From Pithys albifrons albifrons (taxonomy: Eukaryota > Chordata > Aves > Passeriformes > Thamnophilidae), in the NCBI RefSeq assembly GCF_047495875.1, contig NC_092472.1, positions 3,480,349 to 3,544,348 on the forward strand: a DNA stretch of 64,000 nucleotides. Direction: 5' to 3'. The notes beneath the pieces were generated by a model that saw only the letters and a program-made list of their open reading frames with translations, was not told where the DNA came from and ran no database searches. This document shows, one piece after another, positions 1-11,290 of the stretch. Positions within the stretch are counted from its first letter, which is position 1, and each line of letters starts with the position of its first letter. A program made the translations under genes and the position numbers.

Positions 1-1395
1 TGCCCCACACGAAGCTTCATACAGCCTACTCATTCAAGAATCTCCATCCATTTTGGGGTAATTGCCCTTCAAAGCTTACAAGCCTCTAAAGGTTTGAGCC
101 AAATTTCCTTCTATAAAAGATTAAAAAGTAATTCTTGTCCTTGTCCAGCCAAAACACATACCCAAACTTGGAAGACACAAATAGAGGGCAATGATGAAGG
201 AAATACTCAATTAACCTAAGCATTCATTACACCATTTTCTCCATGGGTATATTTTTAATGATTGGGTTTTTGCTTAGCAATTGATCTAAAATGCAAGCAC
301 ATTATGACCCAAACATGTATTTTTAATATACTTTTCTCCTAGCAAATTAAACAGTACTTGCTAAATATTCACATGCCCCTACCATTTCCATCCTCATTTG
401 ACAGACTCTTCTTTTCTCAGTCACACATATGACATTTTGCAATATCTCTGACAAATTCTGGCTGTCCTTTCTGAACACAGGTGGCAAACTCAGCACTTGC
501 CATTCCTTGTATGATGTTGTCAATACTCCCCCAGAACCACCACAAATACCTCAACCAATGCATCCCCCAATACTTTTTTTATTGATGGAACCACCTGAGC
601 AGCTGGTAAGTCATGCTGTAATCCTTGTGTTTTCTTCCTTGGCCACAGCCCATTCATGAAACTCCACTTGTATTAAAATAAACTATTTAAATTCTAGCCA
701 AAAATATTATTGCATAGTTAAGGGATATCAGGACCTCTCCTGCTTGGTCACTGGAACCCAGCCCAATGCCCCCAGGGAACGGGGTCTCTGCCCAGGCTGA
801 GATGCAGCTGCTGCTCCCTCATTTGCTGGTTCAACAAGCAGCAAAGCTGAGCACGTGTCCCAGTGACACAGAGAGATACACACGTGACAGTGACATGGTC
901 AGTCACACAGACTGACACAGCCAAGGTGCTGCCTTCCACCACCCATGTACAGGACTCCCATTTCTAAACCTTCAGTACTGAAATTCTGGACCCTCCCTCT
1001 CCCTGCACTCTGGTCCTGCGCTGGGCACTGTGTTTTGTTCTTTTTCCTCCCAGTCCATCTCAGTTCCAGCCCCAACTTTGATCTGGGACACGTCTTACAA
1101 CTGCAATTACTGGAAGGTCCTGCGAGCTCTTGGCTGAAGGAGGGCTCGATGCTGGCAGGACTCAGAGGGAACTGAGCTTTCCAGCTCTTGTGGTTATCTA
1201 CCAAGCAGAGTGAACAATAATTTCTCAAAAGCTTGTAACTCAGCCAACCTTAGCAGCTCTTAATGGCTATCAAACATGGCACAAAGACCACTTCATAACA
1301 AATAACAAGTCCTTCTTTCAAAACATACTTCAGGAAGGCTTTTAAAGGAAAGATCAGACACATTAAAGGAAAGGTCAGACATTCTGCATCAAAAG
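1..1395. other. Non-coding flank downstream of PCDHAC1
   Basis: No convincing gene is visible. The short open frames here have no domain, signal peptide or codon pattern that stands out. A small imperfect direct repeat of about 19 bp (AAAGGAAAGRTCAGACA type) occurs near 1345-1383. By position this is intron of spliced PCDHA transcripts, between the variable exons and the constant exons that should lie to the left of the window. Confidence 0.6.
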
Positions 1396-1866
1396 CAGTG
1401 TGGGCAGCAGGTCAAGGGAGGGGATTCTGCCCTTCTTCTTTGCTCTGATGAGGCCTCACCTGCAGAGCTGCCTTCAGTTCTGGGGTCCCCAGCAAAGGAA
1501 GGACATGGAATTGTTGGAGTGAGTCCAGAGGAGGCACCAAGATGATCAGAGGAAAAGAGCAGCTCAGGCATAAGGAAAGGCTGAGAGAATTGAGACTGGG
1601 GAAGAGAAGGCTTTGGGGTGGCCTAATTGTGGCCTCCCAGTGCCTGAGGGGAACTTACAGGAAAGAAGGAGAGAGACTATTTACAAGAGTCCACAGTGAT
1701 AGGACAAGGGGAATGGCTTCCCACTGACAGAGGGCAGAGTTAGATTAGATATTAAGAAAAAAATTCATCCCTGTGAGAGTGGTGAAGCCCTGGCACAGGT
1801 TGCCCAGAGAAGCTGTGGCTGCCCCATCCTTGAAAGTGTTCAAGGCCTGGTTGGATGGGGCTTTGA
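1396..1866 (+). mobile_element. CR1 LINE fragment (3' part of the element)
   Basis: The stretch reads like the avian CR1 3' region. It includes the segment resembling 'ccctgtgagagtggtgaagc', followed by 'tggcacaggttgcccagaga' and 'gttcaaggcctggttggatg', in the + orientation. It is 5'-truncated, as most CR1 copies are, and the usual terminal 8-bp repeats have decayed or been lost. No intact reverse transcriptase frame remains. Confidence 0.85.
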
Positions 1867-2818
1867 TGGGGATTTGGGGGCAGGGGGAGAGCTTGGGGTT
1901 TGGGTGTTTTTTGTGGGTTTCTGTGATCTGGTTTTGTTGGGTTTTTTTTCCCCAATGAAGTTTAATTCCAACAATGTCAGTTTTCCAAGTTTTCCAAGAA
2001 CCTCAGTTACCTACATTAAAAACGCTGTCCACATGTCCTAGATGATAATAAAAGCAATACAGAACATAAATACTTGCTGATGAACTGTTAATTCATACAA
2101 CAGTGACAGCTCCAAGACTCAATGCTTTTGGATTTTATTCAAAAATATCTTGGTCCTCTTTGAGCAGCTTGAGTGAAGAAATATTTTTCACAAAACATAA
2201 CAAGGCAATAGTAAAGGGCCTCACTACTAGGTTAAGACTCCAAAATGGTAATATTTTCCAGTGAACATCTGTATTCTGCAGCCATTTCTGACCATGATCA
2301 AACTGGCACCTTTCCATGTTCTGTATTAGCTCAGGTTAATTTTTCCTGTAGTTTTTCAGATAAGGTGAAATGCATTAAAGAGATTGAATGCCTTGTAAAG
2401 AAGCATGATGTTGTAAAAAAGAAGACAGGAACTCACTAATTCTAATCCCTTGACAAATATATAATAAGATTAAAACAAAGATGAAAGTGCAAATAGCAGT
2501 CCTAAACCAACAACCCAAAATCCTTTGAAGCTATTCCAGCTGGCAGCTTCAATTAGACAAGTAATTTGCTAGAATGATGTTACTTCACCAGCCCCAAAAA
2601 GGTAAGATAAGGTGGCAGTTATATCTCCTCTGGCTGGAAGGAAGAAATCACTTCCTTTTTCCACCAGATTTCCTTCCTATTATTATTATATAAAAAACAA
2701 ATAGCTTAAGAGTTGGATTTTTTTGGGGGCACTCATGATTGCCCAACAAAAAAACCCACACAAGACCAAACACTCACACCTCAACAAAACAAAACAACTG
2801 AAGGGTTCACTTGGAGGA

Positions 2819-2871
2819 ATATAGATATAGATATAGATATAGATATAGATATAGATATAGATACACACACA
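2819..2871. repeat. (ATAGAT)n microsatellite followed by short (CA)n
   Basis: About seven uninterrupted ATAGAT units run into a short CA tract. The simple repeat lies just beyond the 3' end, on the + strand, of the neighbouring reverse-oriented CR1. No coding role is supported. Confidence 0.95.
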
Positions 2872-2924
2872 AGACTACAAAGAAGAAAAGGGATGGAAAT
2901 ATGTTTAAAGTCACATTTTAATGA

Positions 2925-3225
2925 TTCATACAATCACAGACTGGTTTGGGTTGGAAGGGGCCTTAGAGGTCATCTTGTTCCAACCCCCTGGCATGTGCAG
3001 GGACACCTTCCACTATCCCGGGTTGCTCCAAGTGCCGTGCAATTTCCAGGAATGGGACACAGCTCCTCTGGGCAACCTGTGCCAGGGCCTCACCACTCTC
3101 ACATTAAACAACTTCTTCCTAATATCTAATCTAAATATAATATCTTTCAGTTTAAAGCCATCACCCCTTGTCCTCTCACTATATGCCCTTGTCAATAGTC
3201 CTCTCCATCCTCAATTAATATAAAC
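2925..3225 (-). mobile_element. CR1 LINE fragment, reverse orientation
   Basis: On the + strand this begins with the inverted CR1 3' end ('aatcacagactggtttgggt', then 'ggaaggggccttagaggtca'). It continues through 'gggcaacctgtgccagggcc' and 'tcaccccttgtcctctcact', which are typical of avian CR1 read in reverse. It is truncated and non-coding. Confidence 0.9.
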
Positions 3226-3253
3226 CAAAGGCTTACATTTTTGAAGCCTATTA

Positions 3254-3309
3254 CAAAAAAAACAAAAACAAAAACAAAAAAAAAAAAAAAAAAAAAAAAA
3301 AACAAAAAC
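3254..3309. repeat. A-rich low-complexity tract
   Basis: A nearly pure poly(A) run interrupted by single C bases lies between two reverse-oriented CR1 fragments. It is likely a simple A-rich repeat. Confidence 0.9.
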
Positions 3310-3509
3310 CAAACCTTTGCAATCCTCAGGCATTCACTCACAATTTAGCAACATCTATCCCACATTTCCAACCCAGCACCACCTTTTTCCCTAGGAATTG
3401 CCCAAGAGCCATGGAAAGCTATCCAGCATTCACACCTTTTGTCCATCATCATCATCATCACACAGCTCTAAAAAGTAGGTCAGTCCAAGCACATTTCAAC
3501 ATTAAGAAC

Positions 3510-3960
3510 AACACAGAGTGACAAATTGGTTGAGGTTGGAAGGAATCTCTGGAGATCATAGTGTCCAATCCCACTTCCCACACAGGGTCAAGTAAAGCAG
3601 ATTGTCTGGGACCATGTCCAGATGGCTTTTGAGTGTCTCAAAGGATGGAGACTTCACAACTTCCCTGGGCAACCTGCGCCAGAGCTCAGCATTCTCACAG
3701 TAAAAAAATCGAAAATATTATTTAAACTCAGACAGAACCTCCTCCTCTTTTCCTCTCACTGTGTACCACTGAAAAGTGCCCAGCTCTGTTTTCATACATT
3801 TGTGGTCACCCTATTCCCTGAGCCTTCCCTTCTCTGGGCCACACAGTCCCAGTTCTCTCAGTTTTTCCTCATATGAGGGATCCTCCATTCCCTTGGCTAT
3901 CTTAGGGGCCCATCACTACACTGTCTCCAGTAGCTCCATATCTCTGTTGCACTGGAATCA
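3510..3960 (-). mobile_element. CR1 LINE fragment, reverse orientation
   Basis: On the + strand this shows the inverted CR1 pattern: 'ttggttgaggttggaaggaa', later 'cctgggcaacctgcgccaga', 'cctctcactgtgtaccactg' and 'ctctcagtttttcctcatat'. It is more diverged than the 2925-3225 copy and may be a separate insertion from a different CR1 subfamily. No intact ORF remains. Confidence 0.8.
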
Positions 3961-4931
3961 CAAAGTTAAAAGACTGAGCTCAGGCTTAAATTAAAATGTC
4001 TTTATGTCTTAATATTACAGGTATGATCACAACCCTGTAAATTTAATGCAATGCAATGAAAACTGCTTTAACCATAAGGATATTGTGTCAATCTCCATGT
4101 AAGTATTGGCTAGAAAGCAGAACCTAAAAGCTGACTAAAATATATTCCCAAGACACATGGAAAACAGCTAAGTAGTTCAAAAGATGAAGAGCTCACTCAG
4201 CTGTAAAGCTTCCCTGCTCCCTTGCTTCTGACCCCAACAAAGGAATTGGAAAAGGTTGAGGAATGACAGCACAGAACCTTTTGGAACCAATACCCTCGGG
4301 TTTTGTGAGGGAACATCATAAACTTTGATTTTTCAGACCAGTTGTGCAAAGAGGTTTGACTTTGAGAAGGCAGCTTTGGCAGAATAAGAAAGAAATAAGA
4401 AGCCACTAAACACGGTGTCAAGACCCATTAGACTGGAACCAGACATGGGGGAGATGGAAGAACTAACACATCAAAATATAAAAATCATTCCTTTGGAGAA
4501 GAAAGAATCCAAAGAACAAAAATATGTTCATTTTCCTAAGAGAGACTGCTCAAAGACCAGAGGCTACAAACTACTTCTTTATTTCTTAAAGCACCTTCTT
4601 CCTCTGATACTTAAGTTCCACTTGCCTTATTGGTCGACTTTGCTTTTCTTCTACAATGCCTCTGATAGCACCAAACCTTTGAGCTGTTGCCCTGCCCATT
4701 TCTTTGCCTTACAAATTCTCAACTCAATATCTTAATTCCCATGTGCATGATTATCCCCCTTTTTCGTTTGGATATTGGATTTTGTTGACATTCTTTTGAT
4801 TGTGATTTTAAATAATCCTCAGCAGACCACACCCTTAGCAGAATTCCTTTTGTTACATGGAAACAAGGTAACTGTAATCCCCAAAATACACGGCATTTGC
4901 ACAGTTACACTGGGCAGCACTGAAAGTCCAG
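3961..4931. other. Non-coding stretch, nothing recognised
   Basis: AT-rich sequence without a recognisable gene or repeat. Open frames of up to about 100 codons show no domain features. It ends at the target site of the retroviral array that begins at 4937. Confidence 0.5.
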
Positions 4932-4936
4932 CAGTT

Positions 4937-5562
4937 TGTTATGGGTTCACCTAGGTGGGCCTAGATTTGGGCCCTGAAGTCTGGACTAGGCCGAAGCTGT
5001 CAGCTGACTTGAGCTGGGCTGAGCTAACAGCTGACCTCTTCTAGCCAGTAATTTTGTATTCCATACCACATTATGACATCATCTCCAGGGAAGGAGGAAC
5101 CAGTGTGGGAGTGGTTAAGGCAGTCGCTTCTCAGCCTCCTCTTGGGAGGACACACGATGCTGTCCCAGGGGGCATGGAGAGGACCAGGCCCACCACTGGC
5201 TCACAGGGTATCTCAGGAAAGTAAAATGTGTTGTTCTGGCTCTCTCCTTTCTGCTTGGGTTTGTCTCCCTGGGGAATAAGCTTCTTCTTAAGTAATGTGT
5301 AGTTAGGACAGTAGAATTTGTGTGTTCGTTAAGAAGTTGAGGTGGGGAACTTGTTGTTGTAGACTTGTGTGAGTGTATATTTGTACTCTCTTCTAATTGT
5401 CTCTTTCTTTCTGTGAAAAATATATGTAGATTTAGTATAAATGCAGTTTGAAGTGTTTTTTTTTCTTTCCCCTCTCTTTTCCTCCCTTTCCCTGGTGTTA
5501 GGAGGGAGGCTTTTCTCTCTGTGCTTGGGGGGGTTGGCAGTTGCTTATCTCAAACCAAGACA
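4937..5562 (+). mobile_element. Endogenous retroviral LTR, copy 1 (626 bp)
   Basis: This long terminal repeat begins TGTTATGGG and ends CCAAGACA, so it has the usual TG...CA ends. It is followed at once by GTTAA and a primer binding site. The same 626 bp recurs at 7057 and 9177. A TATAAAT motif at 5436-5442 could be the LTR TATA box. The 5 bp before it (CAGTT, 4932-4936) are repeated directly after the third LTR (9803-9807), which marks the target-site duplication of the whole array. The LTR differs from the other two at one position I can see, a C in place of G near 5125. Confidence 0.9.
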
Positions 5563-7056
5563 GTTAATGGTGCGTTGGCCGGGAAACTCGGGAGCGACGG
5601 AGGACCTTGGCAGGTGTCCCAGAATCTTAGCAGGCTTCCCGGGAGGATTGTTGTAGAAACATAGATTGATAAGTGCTTTGTTTAAGTACATCCAGAACAG
5701 AAAATGTAAACAACACAACTCTCCCTTGCTGTTGAATGCTCGTTTTCACTGTTTCACTGTCTTTGTGAGTTCAAACAGCTCGACTGGTGCCTGCTGTGAC
5801 TGTAGCCACTGCAGAAAAGAGAGGCCCATGAAAGCTGTTCGTGTGTGGCAAGACACGGCTGTTTGAGTTGAATCCCTGAGGACTCATCATGTGAATGCTG
5901 ATGTGCCCAGGAGCTGATGAGGAGCATCTCACCTGGACTGGCATGGGGAGGAGGTGTTCCTGGCTTGATGGGCCCATCGTGCCTCAGGCCACCTGTAGGT
6001 GGATAAAGTCGAGGGGTGGATTTAACCGTGAACACTATTCTTAAGGTTATCCACAGTTGTGAAGCGTGCTTGCCATTGTGAGACCCCAGTGAACGAGGAA
6101 AAGAGGTGCTGCGGAGCCCCCTGCAGAGAACCCAACAGATGCGGCACCCAGAACCAGCGCCCGCAGTGCTGAGCGACCCGCAGGAGCCGGAGCTGTCACT
6201 GGCAGGGCTGCCACCAGGGCTGCGAGCGAGCCGGGGGAGGCTGCGAGCCGTGAGAGGCTGTGAGCTGTGAGAGGCCACGAGCCGTGAGAGGCTGTGAGCT
6301 GTGAGAGGCCACGAGCCATGAGAGGCCACGAGCCGTGAGAGGCTGTGAGCCATGAGAGGCTGCGAGCCATGAGAGGCCGCGAGCCGTGAGAGGCTGCAAG
6401 CCGAGCCAGGGCTGCAAGCGAGCCAGGGCTGGCGAGCCGCTGGGGCTGCTCCTGCCTCTGCTGCTTGCTTGTGCTGCTGTCGGGGCTGCTTCCGAGGCTG
6501 CCAAAGCTGTTAGGACTGCTGCTAAGGGGGATGGCTCACATGGTGAACTGTAGTACTTCTGTGTGACCGAGGAGAAAGACATGAAGAGAAGCCTGCGTAA
6601 GCTGTTGATGTGTGGTGGGACACTGCCGTTTGAGTTGAATCTTTGAAAACCCATCGTGTGAGTGTTGATGTGCCCAAGAGCCGAGCCAATGAAGAACATC
6701 ACACCCTGGACTGGCTGGGGGAGGGTTGTTCCTGGCTCAGTGGGCCTATGATGCCTCAGACCACCTGTAGGTGGATGAGGCCAAGGGGTGGATCTGACTG
6801 TGAACACTATTTTAACCCCAGTGGGAAACTAGAGACTCCTGAAGAGAGGATGGTAACCCTATTGAAAGACATGAACCATCAGATAAGATAACCTGAGATG
6901 ACCTGCTTTGTTTCCATCTGAAATATCTGCCCCATCCTAATGGACTCTTAGCCACATTATGGAGGGGTGGAAATCAGCCCTGAAAAAAATAAGTGTTTAA
7001 GCATGAGAACCTAAGATATGAGTGACATAATATGGTATGGAATAAGGGGTGGAGAA
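5563..7056 (+). mobile_element. ERV internal region, copy 1 (1494 bp, no gag/pol/env recognised)
   Basis: The region starts with GTTAA and then TGGTGCGTTGGCCGGGAA (5568-5585), an 18-base match to the complement of the 3' end plus CCA of vertebrate tRNA-Gly of the UCC type, so it is the primer binding site. It ends with the purine-rich AAGGGGTGGAGAA (about 7044-7056), a plausible polypurine tract directly before the next LTR. Between them there is no recognisable retroviral protein. Only short frames occur, and the longest ones on the minus strand are products of a 17-bp repeat. Two diverged direct repeats (about 5800-6039 and 6561-6811) flank the minisatellite. At 1.5 kb it is a non-autonomous element that would depend on proteins from elsewhere. 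Confidence 0.85.
6244..6396. repeat. 17-bp minisatellite inside ERV internal region, copy 1
   Basis: Nine consecutive 17-bp units of the form YGAGCYRTGAGAGGCYR run from 6244 to 6396, with unit variants alternating (GCCGTG, GCTGTG and GCCATG forms). Degenerate related units continue to about 6440. Read on the minus strand this gives the repetitive pseudo-peptides (SRLVASHGS-like), which are artefacts of the repeat rather than a gene. Confidence 0.9.
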
Positions 7057-7682
7057 TGTTATGGGTTCACCTAGGTGGGCCTAGATTTGGGCCCTGAAGT
7101 CTGGACTAGGCCGAAGCTGTCAGCTGACTTGAGCTGGGCTGAGCTAACAGCTGACCTCTTCTAGCCAGTAATTTTGTATTCCATACCACATTATGACATC
7201 ATCTCCAGGGAAGGAGGAACCAGTGTGGGAGTGGTTAAGGCAGTGGCTTCTCAGCCTCCTCTTGGGAGGACACACGATGCTGTCCCAGGGGGCATGGAGA
7301 GGACCAGGCCCACCACTGGCTCACAGGGTATCTCAGGAAAGTAAAATGTGTTGTTCTGGCTCTCTCCTTTCTGCTTGGGTTTGTCTCCCTGGGGAATAAG
7401 CTTCTTCTTAAGTAATGTGTAGTTAGGACAGTAGAATTTGTGTGTTCGTTAAGAAGTTGAGGTGGGGAACTTGTTGTTGTAGACTTGTGTGAGTGTATAT
7501 TTGTACTCTCTTCTAATTGTCTCTTTCTTTCTGTGAAAAATATATGTAGATTTAGTATAAATGCAGTTTGAAGTGTTTTTTTTTCTTTCCCCTCTCTTTT
7601 CCTCCCTTTCCCTGGTGTTAGGAGGGAGGCTTTTCTCTCTGTGCTTGGGGGGGTTGGCAGTTGCTTATCTCAAACCAAGACA
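7057..7682 (+). mobile_element. Endogenous retroviral LTR, copy 2 (central, 626 bp)
   Basis: Same TG...CA LTR as at 4937, preceded by the polypurine-like GGGGTGGAGAA and followed by the tRNA-Gly primer binding site (7688-7705). Because it sits between two internal regions, it serves as the 3' LTR of the left unit and the 5' LTR of the right unit. This is the arrangement expected from unequal recombination between the LTRs of a provirus. Confidence 0.9.
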
Positions 7683-9176
7683 GTTAATGGTGCGTTGGCC
7701 GGGAAACTCGGGAGCGACGGAGGACCTTGGCAGGTGTCCCAGAATCTTAGCAGGCTTCCCGGGAGGATTGTTGTAGAAACATAGATTGATAAGTGCTTTG
7801 TTTAAGTACATCCAGAACAGAAAATGTAAACAACACAACTCTCCCTTGCTGTTGAATGCTCGTTTTCACTGTTTCACTGTCTTTGTGAGTTCAAACAGCT
7901 CGACTGGTGCCTGCTGTGACTGTAGCCACTGCAGAAAAGAGAGGCCCATGAAAGCTGTTCGTGTGTGGCAAGACACGGCTGTTTGAGTTGAATCCCTGAG
8001 GACTCATCATGTGAATGCTGATGTGCCCAGGAGCTGATGAGGAGCATCTCACCTGGACTGGCATGGGGAGGAGGTGTTCCTGGCTTGATGGGCCCATCGT
8101 GCCTCAGGCCACCTGTAGGTGGATAAAGTCGAGGGGTGGATTTAACCGTGAACACTATTCTTAAGGTTATCCACAGTTGTGAAGCGTGCTTGCCATTGTG
8201 AGACCCCAGTGAACGAGGAAAAGAGGTGCTGCGGAGCCCCCTGCAGAGAACCCAACAGATGCGGCACCCAGAACCAGCGCCCGCAGTGCTGAGCGACCCG
8301 CAGGAGCCGGAGCTGTCACTGGCAGGGCTGCCACCAGGGCTGCGAGCGAGCCGGGGGAGGCTGCGAGCCGTGAGAGGCTGTGAGCTGTGAGAGGCCACGA
8401 GCCGTGAGAGGCTGTGAGCTGTGAGAGGCCACGAGCCATGAGAGGCCACGAGCCGTGAGAGGCTGTGAGCCATGAGAGGCTGCGAGCCATGAGAGGCCGC
8501 GAGCCGTGAGAGGCTGCAAGCCGAGCCAGGGCTGCAAGCGAGCCAGGGCTGGCGAGCCGCTGGGGCTGCTCCTGCCTCTGCTGCTTGCTTGTGCTGCTGT
8601 CGGGGCTGCTTCCGAGGCTGCCAAAGCTGTTAGGACTGCTGCTAAGGGGGATGGCTCACATGGTGAACTGTAGTACTTCTGTGTGACCGAGGAGAAAGAC
8701 ATGAAGAGAAGCCTGCGTAAGCTGTTGATGTGTGGTGGGACACTGCCGTTTGAGTTGAATCTTTGAAAACCCATCGTGTGAGTGTTGATGTGCCCAAGAG
8801 CCGAGCCAATGAAGAACATCACACCCTGGACTGGCTGGGGGAGGGTTGTTCCTGGCTCAGTGGGCCTATGATGCCTCAGACCACCTGTAGGTGGATGAGG
8901 CCAAGGGGTGGATCTGACTGTGAACACTATTTTAACCCCAGTGGGAAACTAGAGACTCCTGAAGAGAGGATGGTAACCCTATTGAAAGACATGAACCATC
9001 AGATAAGATAACCTGAGATGACCTGCTTTGTTTCCATCTGAAATATCTGCCCCATCCTAATGGACTCTTAGCCACATTATGGAGGGGTGGAAATCAGCCC
9101 TGAAAAAAATAAGTGTTTAAGCATGAGAACCTAAGATATGAGTGACATAATATGGTATGGAATAAGGGGTGGAGAA
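7683..9176 (+). mobile_element. ERV internal region, copy 2 (1494 bp)
   Basis: Apparently identical to 5563-7056, shifted by exactly 2120 bp: the same primer binding site, the same diverged direct repeats, the same minisatellite length and the same polypurine tract. No gag, pol or env is recognisable. The lack of visible differences between the two copies means the duplication is very young or is maintained by conversion. An assembly artefact remains possible. Confidence 0.85.
8364..8516. repeat. 17-bp minisatellite inside ERV internal region, copy 2
   Basis: Nine 17-bp units, the same number and order of variants as at 6244-6396. An unchanged unit count in such an unstable repeat class supports a very recent duplication. 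Confidence 0.9.
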
Positions 9177-9802
9177 TGTTATGGGTTCACCTAGGTGGGC
9201 CTAGATTTGGGCCCTGAAGTCTGGACTAGGCCGAAGCTGTCAGCTGACTTGAGCTGGGCTGAGCTAACAGCTGACCTCTTCTAGCCAGTAATTTTGTATT
9301 CCATACCACATTATGACATCATCTCCAGGGAAGGAGGAACCAGTGTGGGAGTGGTTAAGGCAGTGGCTTCTCAGCCTCCTCTTGGGAGGACACACGATGC
9401 TGTCCCAGGGGGCATGGAGAGGACCAGGCCCACCACTGGCTCACAGGGTATCTCAGGAAAGTAAAATGTGTTGTTCTGGCTCTCTCCTTTCTGCTTGGGT
9501 TTGTCTCCCTGGGGAATAAGCTTCTTCTTAAGTAATGTGTAGTTAGGACAGTAGAATTTGTGTGTTCGTTAAGAAGTTGAGGTGGGGAACTTGTTGTTGT
9601 AGACTTGTGTGAGTGTATATTTGTACTCTCTTCTAATTGTCTCTTTCTTTCTGTGAAAAATATATGTAGATTTAGTATAAATGCAGTTTGAAGTGTTTTT
9701 TTTTCTTTCCCCTCTCTTTTCCTCCCTTTCCCTGGTGTTAGGAGGGAGGCTTTTCTCTCTGTGCTTGGGGGGGTTGGCAGTTGCTTATCTCAAACCAAGA
9801 CA
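9177..9802 (+). mobile_element. Endogenous retroviral LTR, copy 3 (3' LTR, 626 bp)
   Basis: Third copy of the LTR, ending CCAAGACA and followed by the target duplication CAGTT (9803-9807) instead of a primer binding site. It therefore closes the array. The 5-bp target duplication is the size seen in ERVL/class III-type integrations. The tRNA-Gly primer is not the tRNA-Leu classically associated with ERVL, so the family assignment is left open. Confidence 0.9.
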
Positions 9803-10929
9803 CAGTTTCTCTCTAATGGGACACAGAGGATGCAAAAGCCAATGGTACAAACACATGGCACACGTGGACCAATGATCCCCCTAGAGCCAACATCCCATCT
9901 TATGACAATTAATCTGTATTTTCCTCTATTTTCAGTGTCTTAAGACTGACTGACTATGCAACAAATTACTCCAAGGGAATGGAAATTACTGTCACCAAGG
10001 CAGAACCCAAATGCTGGGAGTTCAGCATCCTCAAATCCCCACCACCTGATTTCCATCACAGATTTCTAAATGAACTGATAAATAAAAGCAGAGAATTGAG
10101 GAGAATTTGGTTTGGCTTTTTTTTTTTAATAAAAACATGTCAAGTCTGGAGTAGAATAATCAGATTGAAGAAAAGCAACTGCAGAGACAGTAATTTAGAA
10201 AAGTAAAATCCAGCCTATGAGACTACAAGCCCATTACTCTGCCTGTTTGGATACAATTTTGGAGGTAGGAATAAAAGAGAAATGAAGGTACACTGAAAAG
10301 GAACAAAAGTACTCATAGATTTATTGAAGACAACTGTTTGCTAGACCGCTCTTCAATTCTCTTCAATATAATACAAACTGAAATTCATCTCATCTATTCA
10401 GATTGTACTGATTAGTCTGATTGAACTATGCTACACTGAAAAGTTTGATACACAAGAAGTCGGGCTATTCTAACAATATTTGTAGAAGACAATCATATGG
10501 CATCGTTCACTTCAAGATCTATACAACTGTCAGAGAAATGGATGACATCTAATAACCCAAAGTGCAGATTCACATAAAGTACTGCTTATATCAACTCATT
10601 TTGGTTATTTAATGCATTTAGTCTTCTGGTCTACAGACAGCACTGTCTAAACTCTTCTGACTAAGATGAACAGGGTGAGTTGCTCTCAGCAGGTGGCAAT
10701 GACATTTTAACATCTAAGGCTCACACATCAAGGATTTAGGTGGGTGAATTTAGGCAGAAGAACCAACATCTTGGTTATTAACCATTCCCCATCCACTCTT
10801 ATCGCAAAGAAGCTCTGCAACAATAATTACATGACTGATTAATCAATATATTACAACTACTGAGAAAATAATTGCCCTCCCAAGAAGTATCAGGTGATGC
10901 ATTGCCTATCCCCTGGACCAGGAAGTATT

Positions 10930-11290
10930 TCTATCCATGCAGAAGGCACTTGGTCTGGCATATATATGAGTCTGGTGATATATTTGCAATATATATCCAC
11001 CAAAAACCCCAGATGCTGAGAAGGAATATCAGTATAATTAGACAGTACAGAGTTGACCATAAGAAAAAAGACTGAAAGAGATTGAGTTGTTTAGCTTGGT
11101 CAGACAAAGCCTAAGAAAAGATGTTGTTGCTTTCTGAACTGTGGAGAAAGAAAAATGCAAAGAGGGAAAGAACTACTTATATTAAAAGGGAAATGCTGGC
11201 ACAACACCAAATGCCTGCAAAGTCATAGCAAAGAACTGTTGGCAGGATGTCAGAATAGCATTTCAAAGCCTTAGAGAAATAACTTTCCAG
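10930..11290 (+). mobile_element. Possible old, highly diverged CR1 fragment
   Basis: The stretch around 11060-11140 ('gagttgtttagcttggtcag', then a TCTGAACTGTGGAGA-like segment) faintly follows the order of a CR1 3' region (GAG...TTGTTTAGCCTGG...). Divergence is high and the limits are approximate. It could equally be chance similarity. Confidence 0.35.

Noticed and set aside
429..659. Short frames in 1-15 kb as possible small genes
   Set aside because: No domain, promoter, splice structure or composition distinguishes them from chance open frames in AT-rich DNA.
5568..5585. tRNA-like match in the ERV
   Set aside because: It is only the 18-base complement of a tRNA 3' end serving as primer binding site, not a tRNA gene.
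6244..6396. CRISPR-like or satellite array
   Set aside because: Units of 17 bp are directly adjacent without spacers and lie inside a retroelement of a vertebrate genome, so this is a minisatellite.
5754..6807. Minus-strand frames of about 200 codons with repeated SRLVASHGS-like units in the ERV interior
   Set aside because: They translate the 17-bp minisatellite and run opposite to the element's orientation. No retroviral protein feature is present.
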